From: Heyndrickxia sporothermodurans | GTDB lineage: Bacteria > Bacillota > Bacilli > Bacillales > Bacillaceae_C | Assembly (NCBI GenBank): GCA_016756695.1 | Contig: CP066701.1 | Coordinates: 2,872,001-2,936,000 of the forward strand | DNA: 64,000 bases | Direction of reading: 5' to 3' | In this document: in pieces, positions 1 through 8,778 of the stretch | How positions within the stretch are numbered: position 1 is the stretch's first letter | How the letters are laid out: every line of letters starts with the position of its first letter | Notes under the pieces: model-generated | Told to the model about the DNA's origin: nothing | What the model saw: the letters and a program-made list of their open reading frames with translations, nothing else | Databases searched by the model: none | Position numbers and translations under genes: made by a program

Positions 1-266
1 AACATCCGGATGTTAAGGAATGTGCCGTTGTCGCAAGTCCGGATGAAGTGCGAGGGAATATTGTAAAAGCTTTTGTCGTTTTGCAAGATGGAGTAGACCC
101 TGAAAAGCCCGACTTAATCAAGTCTTTGCAAAATCATGTAAAAGATCTAACGGCTCCATACAAATATCCTCGTGAGATCGAATTTATTCAAGAACTTCCG
201 AAAACAACATCAGGAAAAATTCGCCGAATTGAACTTCGGCAGCAAGAATTAGAAAAAGCAAAATAA
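1..266 (+). CDS. Acyl-CoA synthetase, C-terminal fragment (5' end outside window)
   Basis: Only the last 88 or so codons are present; the reading frame is open from the left edge. The fragment is the C-terminal lid domain of an AMP-forming acyl-CoA synthetase (ANL superfamily), which activates a carboxylic acid with ATP and transfers it to CoA. The conserved [10 protein letters not shown] motif near the end carries the lysine used in the adenylation step. In Bacillus the gene beside the NAD kinase and sppA is ytcI, described as a short or branched-chain acyl-CoA (methylbutyryl-CoA) synthetase, and position supports that assignment. Substrate cannot be judged from this fragment. It converges on the NAD kinase gene across a bidirectional terminator. 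Confidence 0.85.
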   Translation, partial: HPDVKECAVVASPDEVRGNIVKAFVVLQDGVDPEKPDLIKSLQNHVKDLTAPYKYPREIEFIQELPKTTSGKIRRIELRQQELEKAK

Positions 267-280
267 ATAATTTCATGAAA

Positions 281-318
281 ACAGATAGCTATATAAAAGC
301 TATCTGTTCTCTTATTTT
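281..318. terminator. Bidirectional intrinsic terminator
   Basis: A perfect 10-bp stem (ACAGATAGCT with AGCTATCTGT) and a 7-base loop, with T-rich sequence on both sides. It lies between the convergent acyl-CoA synthetase and NAD kinase genes. Confidence 0.8.
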
Positions 319-1117
319 ATAAAAATATCCGTTTCACTTTCTCCCAAAATGAATTATCTTTTAATTTTACCGTTTTGATGATTCTGTCACTTAGTTGGAT
401 ATCGATTTTTTCGACATGGCGAATACTTAGTGCTTCATTATCCATTCCCATTGTAGGGTAATCATTCCCGGTTTGGACGACTTTCAATGACAATTTTCGG
501 TGACCACTAAGAATAAAAGAGGAACCTAATGTCCGGTATTGATTATTGTTTAATGACGCAAGTTCACTGACTTGAAGACATGGCAGCAATGGATCAACAA
601 TCGCTCCATTTACCGATTTATTGTAAGCTGTGCTTCCTGTTGGAGTAGCAATCAGCATCCCGTCTCCTCTAAACGTTTCAAATGAGATGTCATCTATGTA
701 AACATCCATAACAAATGTTTTAATGATCCCGGAGCGAATGCTAAATTCATTTAAACAATAAAATGATCCTTGTTGATTTATATTTACTTGAATGACAGGA
801 TATTTTCTCACTTCTATTTTGTCTAATTTCATTGCTTCGATCATCTCAGTCACATCATCTATGTGAAAGTCACAATACATTCCGAGACGGTCCTTTGTGG
901 AAACACCTACATAAAGACAATCTTGCCTAAATCCCGACTTGCGAACGGCTTGCAAAAAGGTGCCATCACTTCCAACACTTATAATGATGTTTGCATCCAT
1001 CACATGATCGACAACGGTGAAATCATATTTTTTTGCAGTATTTATTAAATGCGTAAGCTTATGTTCTAGCTCTTCTCGATTATTGTAATAAAGGTAAATG
1101 TTCTTTCTTTCTGACAT
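317..1117 (-). CDS. nadK: NAD kinase (second paralogue type, YtdI-like)
   Basis: A 266-residue ATP-NAD kinase, phosphorylating NAD to NADP in the cytoplasm. The GGDGT nucleotide motif is present as GSDGT (residues 49-53). The conserved N-E pair (about 123-124), GDG (151-153) and TPTGSTAY (158-165) follow in the family order. B. subtilis has two NAD kinases; the length, the GSDGT variant and the position next to sppA match the YtdI (PpnKB/NadK2) type rather than YjbN. An AGGTGA ribosome site lies a few bases before the ATG. The gene is divergent from sppA, with about 205 bp between the start codons. Confidence 0.93.
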   Translation of the reverse strand: MSERKNIYLYYNNREELEHKLTHLINTAKKYDFTVVDHVMDANIIISVGSDGTFLQAVRKSGFRQDCLYVGVSTKDRLGMYCDFHIDDVTEMIEAMKLDKIEVRKYPVIQVNINQQGSFYCLNEFSIRSGIIKTFVMDVYIDDISFETFRGDGMLIATPTGSTAYNKSVNGAIVDPLLPCLQVSELASLNNNQYRTLGSSFILSGHRKLSLKVVQTGNDYPTMGMDNEALSIRHVEKIDIQLSDRIIKTVKLKDNSFWEKVKRIFL

Positions 1118-1200
1118 TCATAATCACCTTTCTCTCTTGTAATTAGTGAATTTTGAAAACGATTTTTTCATTATTGTTTAAGACAAGTTTACCATTATTA

Positions 1201-1226
1201 CGAAACTTTTTAAAAAGGAAGTCGTA
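1201..1226 (+). promoter_or_regulatory. Probable SigW (ECF sigma) promoter of sppA-yteJ
   Basis: CGAAAC at 1201-1206 is followed by exactly 16 bases and then CGTA at 1223-1226. This matches the SigW consensus TGAAAC-N16-CGTA with one mismatch. In B. subtilis sppA-yteJ belongs to the SigW cell-envelope stress regulon, so position and sequence agree. The site is about 95 bp before the sppA start. Confidence 0.72.
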
Positions 1227-1322
1227 CAATATAGGAGTGTAAAAACACTGGCCATGAAATTTATATACATACACTATTATGTCCATAATAACAAATTAGT
1301 GGAAAGAAGGAGGATGTGAATA

Positions 1323-2333
1323 ATGAATAAAAAAAGGTGGGGAGCTTTGGCGATTGCTGTACTGCTTTTTGGAGTATCAATTATTGTGAATTTTGCAAGT
1401 CTTGCATTTACAACAGACTTTACTAAATTTTTTGAAGAGACATTCACTACATCGGATGAAAACTTTTCAGAAGAAGTGATGGAGGATGGTGATGAATTTA
1501 AAAAAATCGCGATCCTAGAGGTAGATGGAGTCATTCAAGATACAGGTAGCAGTACTTCCTTACTGAAAGATGGTTCGTATAATCATCGAGATTTTATGAA
1601 GCAATTAAACTATGTGAAAGATAATAATGATGTAAAGGCGGTTATTTTACGGGTAAATTCACCAGGTGGTGGAGTAGTAGAATCTGCAGAAATTCATGAT
1701 AAAATAGTCGAAATACAAAAAGAGGCGAAAAAGCCTGTGTATGTATCAATGGGAGCAACTGCTGCGTCAGGCGGTTATTACATATCAACCTCTGCAGATA
1801 AAATCTTTGCAAGTAAAGAGACAATGACAGGTTCTCTCGGGGTTATCATGCAAGGTGTTAACTATTCGGAATTAGCAAAGGATTTCGGGGTAGACTTTGT
1901 GACGATTAAAAGTGGTCCGTATAAAGATATTATGAGTCCTTCAAGGAAAATGACAAATGATGAGAAAAAGATCATTCAAAATATGGTGAATAATTCATAT
2001 GATGGATTTGTTCAAGTTATCTCACAAGGAAGACATATGCCTGAGAATATAGTTCGAAAATTAGCGGATGGACGCGTTTATGATGGCAGACAAGCGAAAG
2101 AATTAAAATTAATCGATGATTTTGGATACTTGGAAGATGTAATTGATCATGTTCGTAAGGATTTTCATTTAAAAAATGCACAAGTTGTTCGCTATAAAAG
2201 TGATGCGGGCTTAGGTTCCCTATTTTCGATGGCAGCTCAAAAAATGATGGGGAAAGAAGCGGACGTAACAGGTTTAATGAAAATGTTGTCACAACCTAAT
2301 GCCCCACGGCCCATGTACATCTATTCGGAGTAA
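1323..2333 (+). CDS. sppA: Signal peptide peptidase SppA
   Basis: A 336-residue membrane-anchored serine protease of the SppA (S49) family, which degrades signal peptides left in the membrane and is linked to resistance to membrane-active peptides. One N-terminal membrane segment (about residues 8-30) precedes the ClpP-like domain. The Ser-Lys dyad is visible as the serine of AASGGYY (Ser149) and the lysine of SGPYKD (Lys201), two residues offset from the B. subtilis Ser147/Lys199. The ATG follows a strong GGAGG site. It is followed at 14 bp by yteJ, with which it appears co-transcribed from the SigW-type promoter at 1201-1226. Confidence 0.95.
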   Translation: MNKKRWGALAIAVLLFGVSIIVNFASLAFTTDFTKFFEETFTTSDENFSEEVMEDGDEFKKIAILEVDGVIQDTGSSTSLLKDGSYNHRDFMKQLNYVKDNNDVKAVILRVNSPGGGVVESAEIHDKIVEIQKEAKKPVYVSMGATAASGGYYISTSADKIFASKETMTGSLGVIMQGVNYSELAKDFGVDFVTIKSGPYKDIMSPSRKMTNDEKKIIQNMVNNSYDGFVQVISQGRHMPENIVRKLADGRVYDGRQAKELKLIDDFGYLEDVIDHVRKDFHLKNAQVVRYKSDAGLGSLFSMAAQKMMGKEADVTGLMKMLSQPNAPRPMYIYSE

Positions 2334-2347
2334 GGAGGTAGCATATA

Positions 2348-2866
2348 ATGACAGAAGAACAAGATATAGCTACTAATAAAAGCGATATAGCGGCAAATGA
2401 CAAAACCTTAACTGTCGTTCAGAAATTCTCTTTTGCAGGATTTTGGATGAGATTTTGGGCGTATCTCCTCGATATTGTTGTAGTCGCTAGTATTAGTCGA
2501 TTAATTATAAAGCCTGTTTTTCGAATCGTGGATATTCCTTTAACTGATTCTGGATTGTTTACACCCTATTCAATTGTAACGACCCTATTATTTTATCTGT
2601 ACTTCATATTGATGACGAAATTTTTAAGTGCCACGATAGGAAAAATGGTGTTTGGATTAAAAGTGATTTCATTAAAAGAAAAGAAACTTTCATGGAGTAC
2701 AATCATTTTCCGTGAAGGGATTGGACGATATATTTCTGTTTTTACAAAAATATTATACGTTGTTGTTGCTTTTACTCCGAATAAACAAGGCATTCATGAC
2801 ATATTTGCCGATACAACTGTCGTACATGAAAGAGCGGTAAAACAATTTCAATCAAAACCTGCATGA
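2348..2866 (+). CDS. yteJ: RDD-family membrane protein YteJ
   Basis: A 172-residue membrane protein with the RDD domain: the Arg of FWMRFWAYLLD (about residue 35), the Asp of the same segment (42) and the Asp of GIHDIFADT (151) are in place. Three to four hydrophobic segments lie between residues 38 and 145. In B. subtilis it is co-transcribed with sppA and reported to modulate SppA activity; the 14-bp spacing and AAGGAGG site fit the same pairing here. Biochemical role not established from sequence. A terminator follows immediately. Confidence 0.88.
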   Translation: MTEEQDIATNKSDIAANDKTLTVVQKFSFAGFWMRFWAYLLDIVVVASISRLIIKPVFRIVDIPLTDSGLFTPYSIVTTLLFYLYFILMTKFLSATIGKMVFGLKVISLKEKKLSWSTIIFREGIGRYISVFTKILYVVVAFTPNKQGIHDIFADTTVVHERAVKQFQSKPA

Positions 2867-2895
2867 CTCAAAGCTATTATTGAATAACAATCCTC

Positions 2896-2942
2896 AAATA
2901 AACCCGTATTACATTATGAGTAATGCGGGTTTATTTTTTTTC
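2896..2942 (+). terminator. Terminator of sppA-yteJ
   Basis: A 17-bp stem (2896-2912 with 2920-2936, one G-T pair), 7-base loop and a T-run. It decides the start of the next gene: an upstream in-frame TTG at 2880 would place this hairpin inside the coding region. Confidence 0.9.
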
Positions 2943-2981
2943 TATTTTGGCGAGAATGTAAGGCTGAAAGGTTGTGGAGAA

Positions 2982-3659
2982 ATGATCGTTGCCACTGTTA
3001 TAATAGGTATTTTTCTTCTATTCTTACTTGTTATTTGGTTTACAACTATCACTATCTTTATTGATTATTCACATAGAATCGACGATGATCATTTACGAGT
3101 TCAATTCATTATGTGGAAGTTTATTCGCTATAAATTGAAAATACCAACAATTAAAGTTGAAAAAGATGAGCCGACTATTACATATGAAAAGAAAACGAAT
3201 ACTGGAACACATGAACATGCAGAAATTACTACTAAAGAAATAACTGAGCGAATATCAGATTTTAAGGAATTACTAGAACATATTTTTGGGTTGAAAATTA
3301 TCATACTAAAATTCTTAAAAAAGGTCAGAATTACTCAATTAGAGTGGCATTCTACAATTGGGTTTAAAGATGCGGCATTAACAGGGAAAATAACTGGAGT
3401 TGCAATAGCAGTAAAATCAATCATTATCGCCTTCATAAGCAAGCAAATGAACTTGATGCAATTCCCTAATTACTCGGTTACACCATCCTTTCAAATTCCC
3501 ATTTCAGAAACTTTACTAAAATGTATGATTAAAATAAGAATCGGGAATGCTATTCTAGCAGGATTAAAAATAGTAAAGTTTTGGAGAGGCGGTAAAGGTT
3601 CTTTCAAAACAAAGCCATTAACAATGATTTCTAAAGAAGATTCTAATGAATCTTTGTAA
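2982..3659 (+). CDS. ytfI: DUF2953 membrane-anchored protein YtfI
   Basis: A 225-residue protein with a strongly hydrophobic N-terminal segment (about residues 1-25) and a mostly soluble remainder, matching the DUF2953 family (YtfI). I chose ATG 2982, not the upstream TTG, because the sppA-yteJ terminator lies in between and the membrane segment then begins at the start. AAAGG is the likely ribosome site about 10 bases upstream. It is followed at 17 bp by ytfJ, and the pair is conserved in spore formers, so a sporulation role is inferred. Molecular function unknown. Confidence 0.8.
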   Translation: MIVATVIIGIFLLFLLVIWFTTITIFIDYSHRIDDDHLRVQFIMWKFIRYKLKIPTIKVEKDEPTITYEKKTNTGTHEHAEITTKEITERISDFKELLEHIFGLKIIILKFLKKVRITQLEWHSTIGFKDAALTGKITGVAIAVKSIIIAFISKQMNLMQFPNYSVTPSFQIPISETLLKCMIKIRIGNAILAGLKIVKFWRGGKGSFKTKPLTMISKEDSNESL

Positions 3660-3676
3660 GAGATAGGAGGATTACT

Positions 3677-4156
3677 ATGGGTGAACATCCAATTGAAGGA
3701 TTAATGTCAGCAGCAATGGAAAACTTAAAGGAAATGATTGATGTAAATACAATCATTGGTGATCCCGTTGAAACACCAGATGGTAGTGTAATCTTAACTG
3801 TATCAAAAGTAGGATTCGGGTTTGCCGCAGGTGGAAGTCAATTTAATGGACCTGATAAGTCTAGTTCAGGAGGACAAGGACAAAGCGGTCAAGGTGGTAA
3901 AACTGATCTTCCTTTTGGTGGCGGTAGTGGTGGAGGAGTTTCGATTACCCCTATTGCTTTTTTAATCGTTAACTCCCAAGGGGTAAAAATGCTTCATCTT
4001 GATGAAAGTACACATTTACTCGAAAAAATATTGGACGTAGCCCCGAGTGTTGTGGATAAAATTCAAAGTATGATAAAGAAAAATAATCAAAATACTAATT
4101 CAAATGGGTGGAAAAACCATCAGCCAACAAATCAAAAACAAGATTTTGATTTTTAA
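3677..4156 (+). CDS. ytfJ: Sporulation protein YtfJ (GerW family)
   Basis: A 159-residue protein of the GerW/YtfJ family. It starts HPIEGLMSAAMENLKEMID and contains the GDPVETPDG and VSKVGFGFAAGGS segments typical of the family, then a Gly/Gln/Ser-rich stretch (about residues 63-90) and a second conserved hydrophobic block. The B. subtilis homologue is made in the forespore and GerW proteins affect spore germination. An AGGAGG site precedes the ATG. The Asn/Gln-rich tail after residue 130 is probably disordered. Confidence 0.92.
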   Translation: MGEHPIEGLMSAAMENLKEMIDVNTIIGDPVETPDGSVILTVSKVGFGFAAGGSQFNGPDKSSSGGQGQSGQGGKTDLPFGGGSGGGVSITPIAFLIVNSQGVKMLHLDESTHLLEKILDVAPSVVDKIQSMIKKNNQNTNSNGWKNHQPTNQKQDFDF

Positions 4157-4178
4157 AACTCGCCATTGGCGAGTTTTT
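4155..4178 (+). terminator. Terminator after ytfJ
   Basis: A 10-bp stem AAAACTCGCC with GGCGAGTTTT, a 3-base loop, then further T's. It overlaps the ytfJ stop codon. Confidence 0.85.
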
Positions 4179-4243
4179 AATTGGTAAAATAGTTAAAAAT
4201 TAAGTATGATTATTATAAATACATAAAAGGAGGAATTAAAACG

Positions 4244-4744
4244 ATGACAAATGTAACGTTTAAAGGAAATCCGGTAACAGTACTTGGAAATGAAGTGAAA
4301 GTTGGAGATACTGCTCCTAATTTTACTGTATTGGCAAATGATTTATCAGAGGTCACACTAGATGACACGAAAGGGAAAGTTCGATTAATTAGTGTTGTAC
4401 CGTCTATTGATACTGGTGTATGTGATGCACAGACACGTCGTTTTAATGAGGAAGCATCAAAATTAAACAATGTGGAAGTCTTAACAATTTCCTGTGATCT
4501 GCCATTTGCTCAAAGCAGATGGTGTGCTGCAAGTGGTTTGGAAAATGTTAAAACTTTATCTGATCATCGTGATCTTTCATTTGGGGAAGCATACGGAGTA
4601 ATTATGAAAGAATTACGACTACTTGCCCGTTCCGTGTTTGTCGTTGATAGTAATGATAAAGTAGTTTATGTTGAATACGTAAGCGAAGGCACAAACCACC
4701 CTGACTATGAAAAAGCAATCGAAGCGGCGAAGCAAGCGAAGTAA
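4244..4744 (+). CDS. tpx: Thiol peroxidase Tpx
   Basis: A 166-residue atypical 2-Cys peroxiredoxin that reduces hydrogen peroxide and alkyl hydroperoxides using thioredoxin. The peroxidatic cysteine is Cys60 in [12 protein letters not shown], and the resolving Cys94 is in SRWC. An additional Cys84 (SCDLPF) is also present. Length is normal for the family. A strong AAGGAGG site lies before the ATG. It stands alone between two hairpins, so it is probably monocistronic; B. subtilis tpx is induced by thiol stress through Spx, but no specific site is recognised here. Confidence 0.96.
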   Translation: MTNVTFKGNPVTVLGNEVKVGDTAPNFTVLANDLSEVTLDDTKGKVRLISVVPSIDTGVCDAQTRRFNEEASKLNNVEVLTISCDLPFAQSRWCAASGLENVKTLSDHRDLSFGEAYGVIMKELRLLARSVFVVDSNDKVVYVEYVSEGTNHPDYEKAIEAAKQAK

Positions 4745-4767
4745 ACAAAAAATGTATTGAATCAGTG

Positions 4768-4792
4768 TCCCCGATACGAATCGGGGATTTTA
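4768..4792 (+). terminator. Weak terminator after tpx
   Basis: A perfect 8-bp stem TCCCCGAT with ATCGGGGA and 4-base loop, followed only by TTTTAT, so termination is probably partial and ytxK may be read through from tpx. Confidence 0.6.
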
Positions 4793-4811
4793 TGTTGGGA
4801 GGAAAAGACTG

Positions 4812-5801
4812 ATGAATATTACTCCAATGGAAACGATTTTCAATGTTTTAAATGAAACAGCACTTATTCTACAAGAAGAACTTTCATGCACTTATTTAGA
4901 GGCACTTGCTGAGACAGGAGAAAACTTATTTCATGGGGATATCGTGCAAGAGGAGATAAGTGAATTAAATAAAAAAAGACTAAAGAAAAAATACGAGGAA
5001 ATTAATCTTTCTTCATTTACCGAAGAACAAATTCGAAAAGCGTACCAATTAGCCATCCTAAAAGGAATGAAAGACAATGTTCAGCCAAATCATCAAATGA
5101 CCCCTGATACAATTGGATTAGTGATGAGCTATTTAATTAAACGATTTACAGAACAAATAAAAACCTTTTCTATACTTGATCCGGCAGTTGGGACGGGTAA
5201 TCTGCTAATGACAATCATGAATCAATTAGAGGATAACGTGATTTCCGCTTATGGAGTAGAAATCGATGATATTCTAATTAAACTAGCATACATCGGAGCA
5301 AATCTGCAAAGTCAACCGGTTCAGCTGTATAACCAAGATTCATTAGAACATTTGTTTATCGATCCTGTAGATGTAGTTGTAAGTGATTTACCAGTTGGGT
5401 ACTATCCGAATGATAGTGGCGCTTCAAACTACCAGCTGAAGTCTGATAAAGGCCATTCCTATGCTCATCATCTATTCATCGAGCAAAGCATAAATTATAC
5501 GAAGCCAGGTGGATATTTATTTTTTCTAATTCCCAATGGACTATTTGAATCAGAAGAAGCACCGAAATTACATAAATTTTTAGCGGAACAGGTACATATC
5601 CAAGGTGTGATTCAACTTCCGGTTTCCATCTTTAAAAATCCAAATGCGGCGAAAAGCATCTTGATTCTTCAAAAGAAGGATGATTCTGTAAAAGCTCCAA
5701 AACAAGTACTTATTGCAAATCTGCCGACATTATCCAATCAACATGCAATGGAGACAATGCTTGCAAAACTTGATAAATGGTTTCGGGAGAATAAAGAGTG
5801 A
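4812..5801 (+). CDS. ytxK: Class I SAM-dependent methyltransferase YtxK
   Basis: A 329-residue protein with the N6-adenine DNA methyltransferase fold. The SAM-binding motif I LDPAVGTGN lies at residues 122-130, an acidic residue follows the second strand (YGVEIDD), and motif IV is DLPVGYY (192-198) in place of the catalytic NPPY/DPPY. Replacement of the first residues of motif IV raises doubt whether it methylates DNA. The gene is conserved beside ackA and tpx in Bacillus; no restriction gene is near, so it is not part of a restriction-modification system. An AGGAG site precedes the ATG. Confidence 0.85.
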   Translation: MNITPMETIFNVLNETALILQEELSCTYLEALAETGENLFHGDIVQEEISELNKKRLKKKYEEINLSSFTEEQIRKAYQLAILKGMKDNVQPNHQMTPDTIGLVMSYLIKRFTEQIKTFSILDPAVGTGNLLMTIMNQLEDNVISAYGVEIDDILIKLAYIGANLQSQPVQLYNQDSLEHLFIDPVDVVVSDLPVGYYPNDSGASNYQLKSDKGHSYAHHLFIEQSINYTKPGGYLFFLIPNGLFESEEAPKLHKFLAEQVHIQGVIQLPVSIFKNPNAAKSILILQKKDDSVKAPKQVLIANLPTLSNQHAMETMLAKLDKWFRENKE

Positions 5802-5804
5802 TAA

Positions 5805-5836
5805 AAAATATCCGGTGTATACCGGTTATTTTTTTA
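5805..5836 (+). terminator. Terminator after ytxK
   Basis: Stem AATATCCGGT / ACCGGTTATT (one T-T mismatch) with a GTAT loop and a run of seven or more T's, starting within a few bases of the ytxK stop. Confidence 0.82.
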
Positions 5837-5879
5837 TGCATTATTTGTTCAAAATCATTCGAATAAACTTTCTTCTCTG

Positions 5880-5893
5880 TGTAAACGATTACT
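5880..5893 (+). promoter_or_regulatory. cre-like site (CcpA) upstream of ackA
   Basis: TGTAAACGATTACT matches the cre core TGNAANCGNWNNCA at every specified position but the last. It lies about 35 bp upstream of the -35 box of the ackA promoter. That is the arrangement of the B. subtilis ackA cre, where CcpA activates acetate kinase during growth on glucose. Confidence 0.65.
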
Positions 5894-5921
5894 CTCTCCT
5901 TTATGCTTGAAAATATCTGTT

Positions 5922-5950
5922 TTGACAATTAAAATGAGAAGTCGTTAATA
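5922..5950 (+). promoter_or_regulatory. SigA promoter of ackA
   Basis: TTGACA (5922-5927), 17-base spacer, TTAATA (5945-5950). Transcription would begin near 5957, about 90 bp before the ackA ATG, placing the cre-like site around -70. Confidence 0.65.
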
Positions 5951-6046
5951 GTTATAGTTTGAAATGCAAAACCTAAAATAATGATAAAATTCATTAATCA
6001 GTAATGCAAAATAGATTACTTTCTTATATAGAAAGGAAAGGTAGTT

Positions 6047-7237
6047 ATGTCAAAAATTATCGCAATTAATGCAGGTAGTTCCTCGCTTAAATTTCAATTA
6101 TTTGAAATGCCTGAGGAACGTGTAATATCGAAAGGCCTTATTGAACGAATTGGATTGGCAAATTCAATTTTTACTATATCAGTAAACGATGAAAAATATA
6201 AAGAAGTCATGGATATTCCAAATCATGAGGTAGCAGTCAAACTTCTTTTGGACAAATTAACCGAATTAAATATCATTCAATCATTAAATGAAATAGAAGG
6301 AATTGGTCACCGTGTTGTACATGGGGGCGAAATTTTTAATGATTCCGTCCTTATTACAGAGGAAGTAGTGGAGCAACTAATTAAACTTTCAGATTTAGCT
6401 CCACTCCATAATCCGGCAAATATTATTGGAATACAGGCTTGTCATGCAGCATTGCCTAATGTTCCAGCAGTTGCTGTTTTTGATACTGCTTTTCATCAAA
6501 CAATGCCTGAAAGCTCATTTTTATATAGCTTGCCATATGATTATTATAAAAAATACGGTATTCGCAAATATGGTTTTCATGGAACCTCTCATAAATATGT
6601 TTCTCGCCGTGCGGCTGAAATGCTTGGGCGTCCAATTGAACAACTTCGATTAATCTCTTGCCATTTAGGAAATGGAGCAAGTATAGCAGCAATTGAAGGT
6701 GGAAAATCAATTGATACGTCCATGGGATTCACACCATTGGCAGGTGTAGCGATGGGAACGAGATCGGGGAATATAGACCCTGCCTTAATACCATTTATCA
6801 TGGACAAAACAGGGAAAACGGCAGATGAAGTGTTGGATGTACTTAATAAAAAATCGGGTATGCTCGGTGTTTCAGGATTTTCTAGTGATCTTCGGGACAT
6901 TGAACAAGAAGCAGCGAAAGGAAATAATCGAGCAGAATTAGCTTTAGAAGTTTTTGCGAATCGAATTCATAAATATATTGGTTCCTATTCTGCAAGAATG
7001 TCTGGAGTTGATGCGATTATTTTTACAGCTGGAATTGGCGAAAATAGTGATCTTGTTCGTGCGAAAGTTCTTCACGGTCTAGAATTCATGGGAATTTATT
7101 GGGATCCAGCATTAAATAAAATTCGAGGAAAAGAAGCATTTATTAATTATCCACATTCACCGGTTAAGGTACTAGTCATTCCAACGAATGAAGAAGTAAT
7201 GATAGCAAGAGATGTCGTAAGTTTAACAACAAAATAG
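6047..7237 (+). CDS. ackA: Acetate kinase
   Basis: A 396-residue ASKHA-superfamily kinase interconverting acetyl phosphate plus ADP with acetate plus ATP, the last step of overflow acetate production. The N-terminal NAGSSSLKF motif, [19 protein letters not shown] (with the transition-state histidine), HLGNGAS and the C-terminal FTAGIGENS signature are all present. Length is normal. AGGAAAGG lies before the ATG. The upstream cre-like site predicts CcpA activation. Terminator follows; pta is not adjacent, as in B. subtilis. Confidence 0.97.
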   Translation: MSKIIAINAGSSSLKFQLFEMPEERVISKGLIERIGLANSIFTISVNDEKYKEVMDIPNHEVAVKLLLDKLTELNIIQSLNEIEGIGHRVVHGGEIFNDSVLITEEVVEQLIKLSDLAPLHNPANIIGIQACHAALPNVPAVAVFDTAFHQTMPESSFLYSLPYDYYKKYGIRKYGFHGTSHKYVSRRAAEMLGRPIEQLRLISCHLGNGASIAAIEGGKSIDTSMGFTPLAGVAMGTRSGNIDPALIPFIMDKTGKTADEVLDVLNKKSGMLGVSGFSSDLRDIEQEAAKGNNRAELALEVFANRIHKYIGSYSARMSGVDAIIFTAGIGENSDLVRAKVLHGLEFMGIYWDPALNKIRGKEAFINYPHSPVKVLVIPTNEEVMIARDVVSLTTK

Positions 7238-7242
7238 TTATG

Positions 7243-7276
7243 AAAAGGCAAGCCATTTCGGTATTGCCTTTTTTTA
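7243..7276 (+). terminator. Terminator of ackA
   Basis: Stem AAAGGCAA with TTGCCTTT, 12-base loop, then a T-run. Confidence 0.82.
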
Positions 7277-7346
7277 TTCGTGGCTCTTTCTTCTAGGCTG
7301 TATGGTATACTTAAGGATAATCATTCCTTATGAAGAGGTGAATTAG

Positions 7347-8180
7347 ATGCAATGGACACAAAGAGATCAGGCTGTTTGGGATCAAATTCAGATATGGATA
7401 GAAACGTTGAACGAAGAGAAATCAAATGATTTCACAAATACATATGAAAAATGGATGGATCATGGATTTTCAATAATACCAGATCATATTAAAAAACCTT
7501 TTTTTGAAAAACTGGATACATGGCTATTTCATCTTCACTCTCTTATTCAAAGTACACAATTTCAAGAAGATGCAAGAAATCGAATATTAAGTACTGCAAG
7601 AGTTTTTGACGATGAGGTAAATACAATTCCAGAAATAAAAAACTTAACGATTGATCAAGTGTCTTATATTGCAGATCAGCATTCTGCACGTCATCGATTG
7701 TATGCCTTCATTCAAGGAGGGATTACAGGGACTGGAAAAACAATTCTTCTTAGTTCAGATTTTCTTGTAATGATTATATTAAATCTTCGAGCTGTTCAAA
7801 TTATTGCTATGTCTTATGGCTATGATATAAAAACACCTTATGAAATGATGATCTCACTAAAAGTTTTTCATGCCGCAACACTTCCTAAACGATTAAAGGG
7901 AAATGCATGGGGTCTGTTAGTGCATGATTTAGGGGAACAACAATATTTTTATGATGGCACTGATCAAATAACAAGCTATCAATCGTTAGAAGGGCCGTTC
8001 AAACAATTAGTTAAAGTATATTTTATTTCCTTATTTCAAAAGGAAAAAGATTCTAAATGGACATTTATACCATTGGTAGTTGGTGCAGGTGCAAACTATC
8101 TATTTTCAAGAAAAGTTACTGATTTCGCTGATAAATATTATAAATTCCGTTATTTACAGGATAAAGGATGGGAGAAATGA
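7347..8180 (+). CDS. EcsC-family protein
   Basis: A 277-residue protein with the EcsC domain, recognised by the RLYAFIQGGITGTGK segment, the hydrophobic LILNLRAVQ-like region around residue 145, and YGYDIKTPYEMM. EcsC is the third gene of the ecsABC transporter operon in B. subtilis, but this is a stand-alone homologue with no ABC transporter nearby, and its function is unknown. It has hydrophobic patches near residues 130-155 and 235-250, consistent with membrane association. Start ATG with an AGAGGTG site. Its stop overlaps the moaB ATG (ATGA), so the two are translationally coupled. Confidence 0.75.
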   Translation: MQWTQRDQAVWDQIQIWIETLNEEKSNDFTNTYEKWMDHGFSIIPDHIKKPFFEKLDTWLFHLHSLIQSTQFQEDARNRILSTARVFDDEVNTIPEIKNLTIDQVSYIADQHSARHRLYAFIQGGITGTGKTILLSSDFLVMIILNLRAVQIIAMSYGYDIKTPYEMMISLKVFHAATLPKRLKGNAWGLLVHDLGEQQYFYDGTDQITSYQSLEGPFKQLVKVYFISLFQKEKDSKWTFIPLVVGAGANYLFSRKVTDFADKYYKFRYLQDKGWEK

Positions 8181-8692
8181 GTATTTTCGCACATAAGCAA
8201 GCTTCGCCAACTAGTATTTGTTGTGGAATCATTACTGTAAGTGACACGAGAACAACAGAAACAGATAGAAGTGGTCACCTGATGATGGATTTATTAAAGG
8301 GTTATGGTCATTCAATTAATTTCTATCAAATAGTAAAGGATGATCAACATTTAATAAAAGAGGCGATTAAGAAAATAGCGGATATTGAGGGGATCAAAGC
8401 GATTTTAATAAATGGGGGAACGGGAATCGCAGCGAAGGATGTAACCATTGAATCAGTTTCGTCCCTTTTTGAAAAAGAAGTAACGGGATTTGGTGAACTT
8501 TTTCGGTATTTAAGCTATACGGAAGATATCGGACCTGCTGCGATGTTATCCCGTGCTACTGCAGGGACGTACAAAAATAAAATTATTTTCGTTACACCTG
8601 GTTCAACAGGTGCTGTACGGTTAGCTATGGAGAAACTCATTTTGCCGGAATTAGGTCACATCGTATATGAAATTGAGAAAGACAGAAAGTAA
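8177..8692 (+). CDS. moaB: Molybdenum cofactor biosynthesis protein MoaB
   Basis: A 171-residue MoaB/Mog-type protein. The TVSDTR segment, the NGGTGIAAKDVTIE molybdopterin-binding loop, GFGELFR and PGSTGAVRLAM are family hallmarks; homologues adenylylate molybdopterin or bind it before molybdenum insertion. I chose ATG 8177, which overlaps the upstream TGA (ATGA) and aligns with the B. subtilis N-terminus, over ATG 8168, whose AAAGG would sit directly on the start codon. Coupled to the EcsC-family gene. No other molybdenum cofactor genes are in the window. Confidence 0.9.
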   Translation: MSIFAHKQASPTSICCGIITVSDTRTTETDRSGHLMMDLLKGYGHSINFYQIVKDDQHLIKEAIKKIADIEGIKAILINGGTGIAAKDVTIESVSSLFEKEVTGFGELFRYLSYTEDIGPAAMLSRATAGTYKNKIIFVTPGSTGAVRLAMEKLILPELGHIVYEIEKDRK

Positions 8693-8778
8693 GAAAACCC
8701 TTCTTATGTTCCAATTTATGGTTTGTATATCTAAAAATAGATTTCGAACAATAGTAAATATAGGAAGGGGGCACTATT

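Noticed and set aside
2880-2981. An upstream TTG start extending ytfI by 34 codons.
   Set aside because: The extension runs through the yteJ terminator hairpin and has no ribosome site; ATG 2982 starts directly at the membrane segment.
4812-5801. YtxK as the methylase of a restriction-modification system.
   Set aside because: No restriction or specificity gene is nearby, the locus is conserved in Bacillus, and motif IV is altered.
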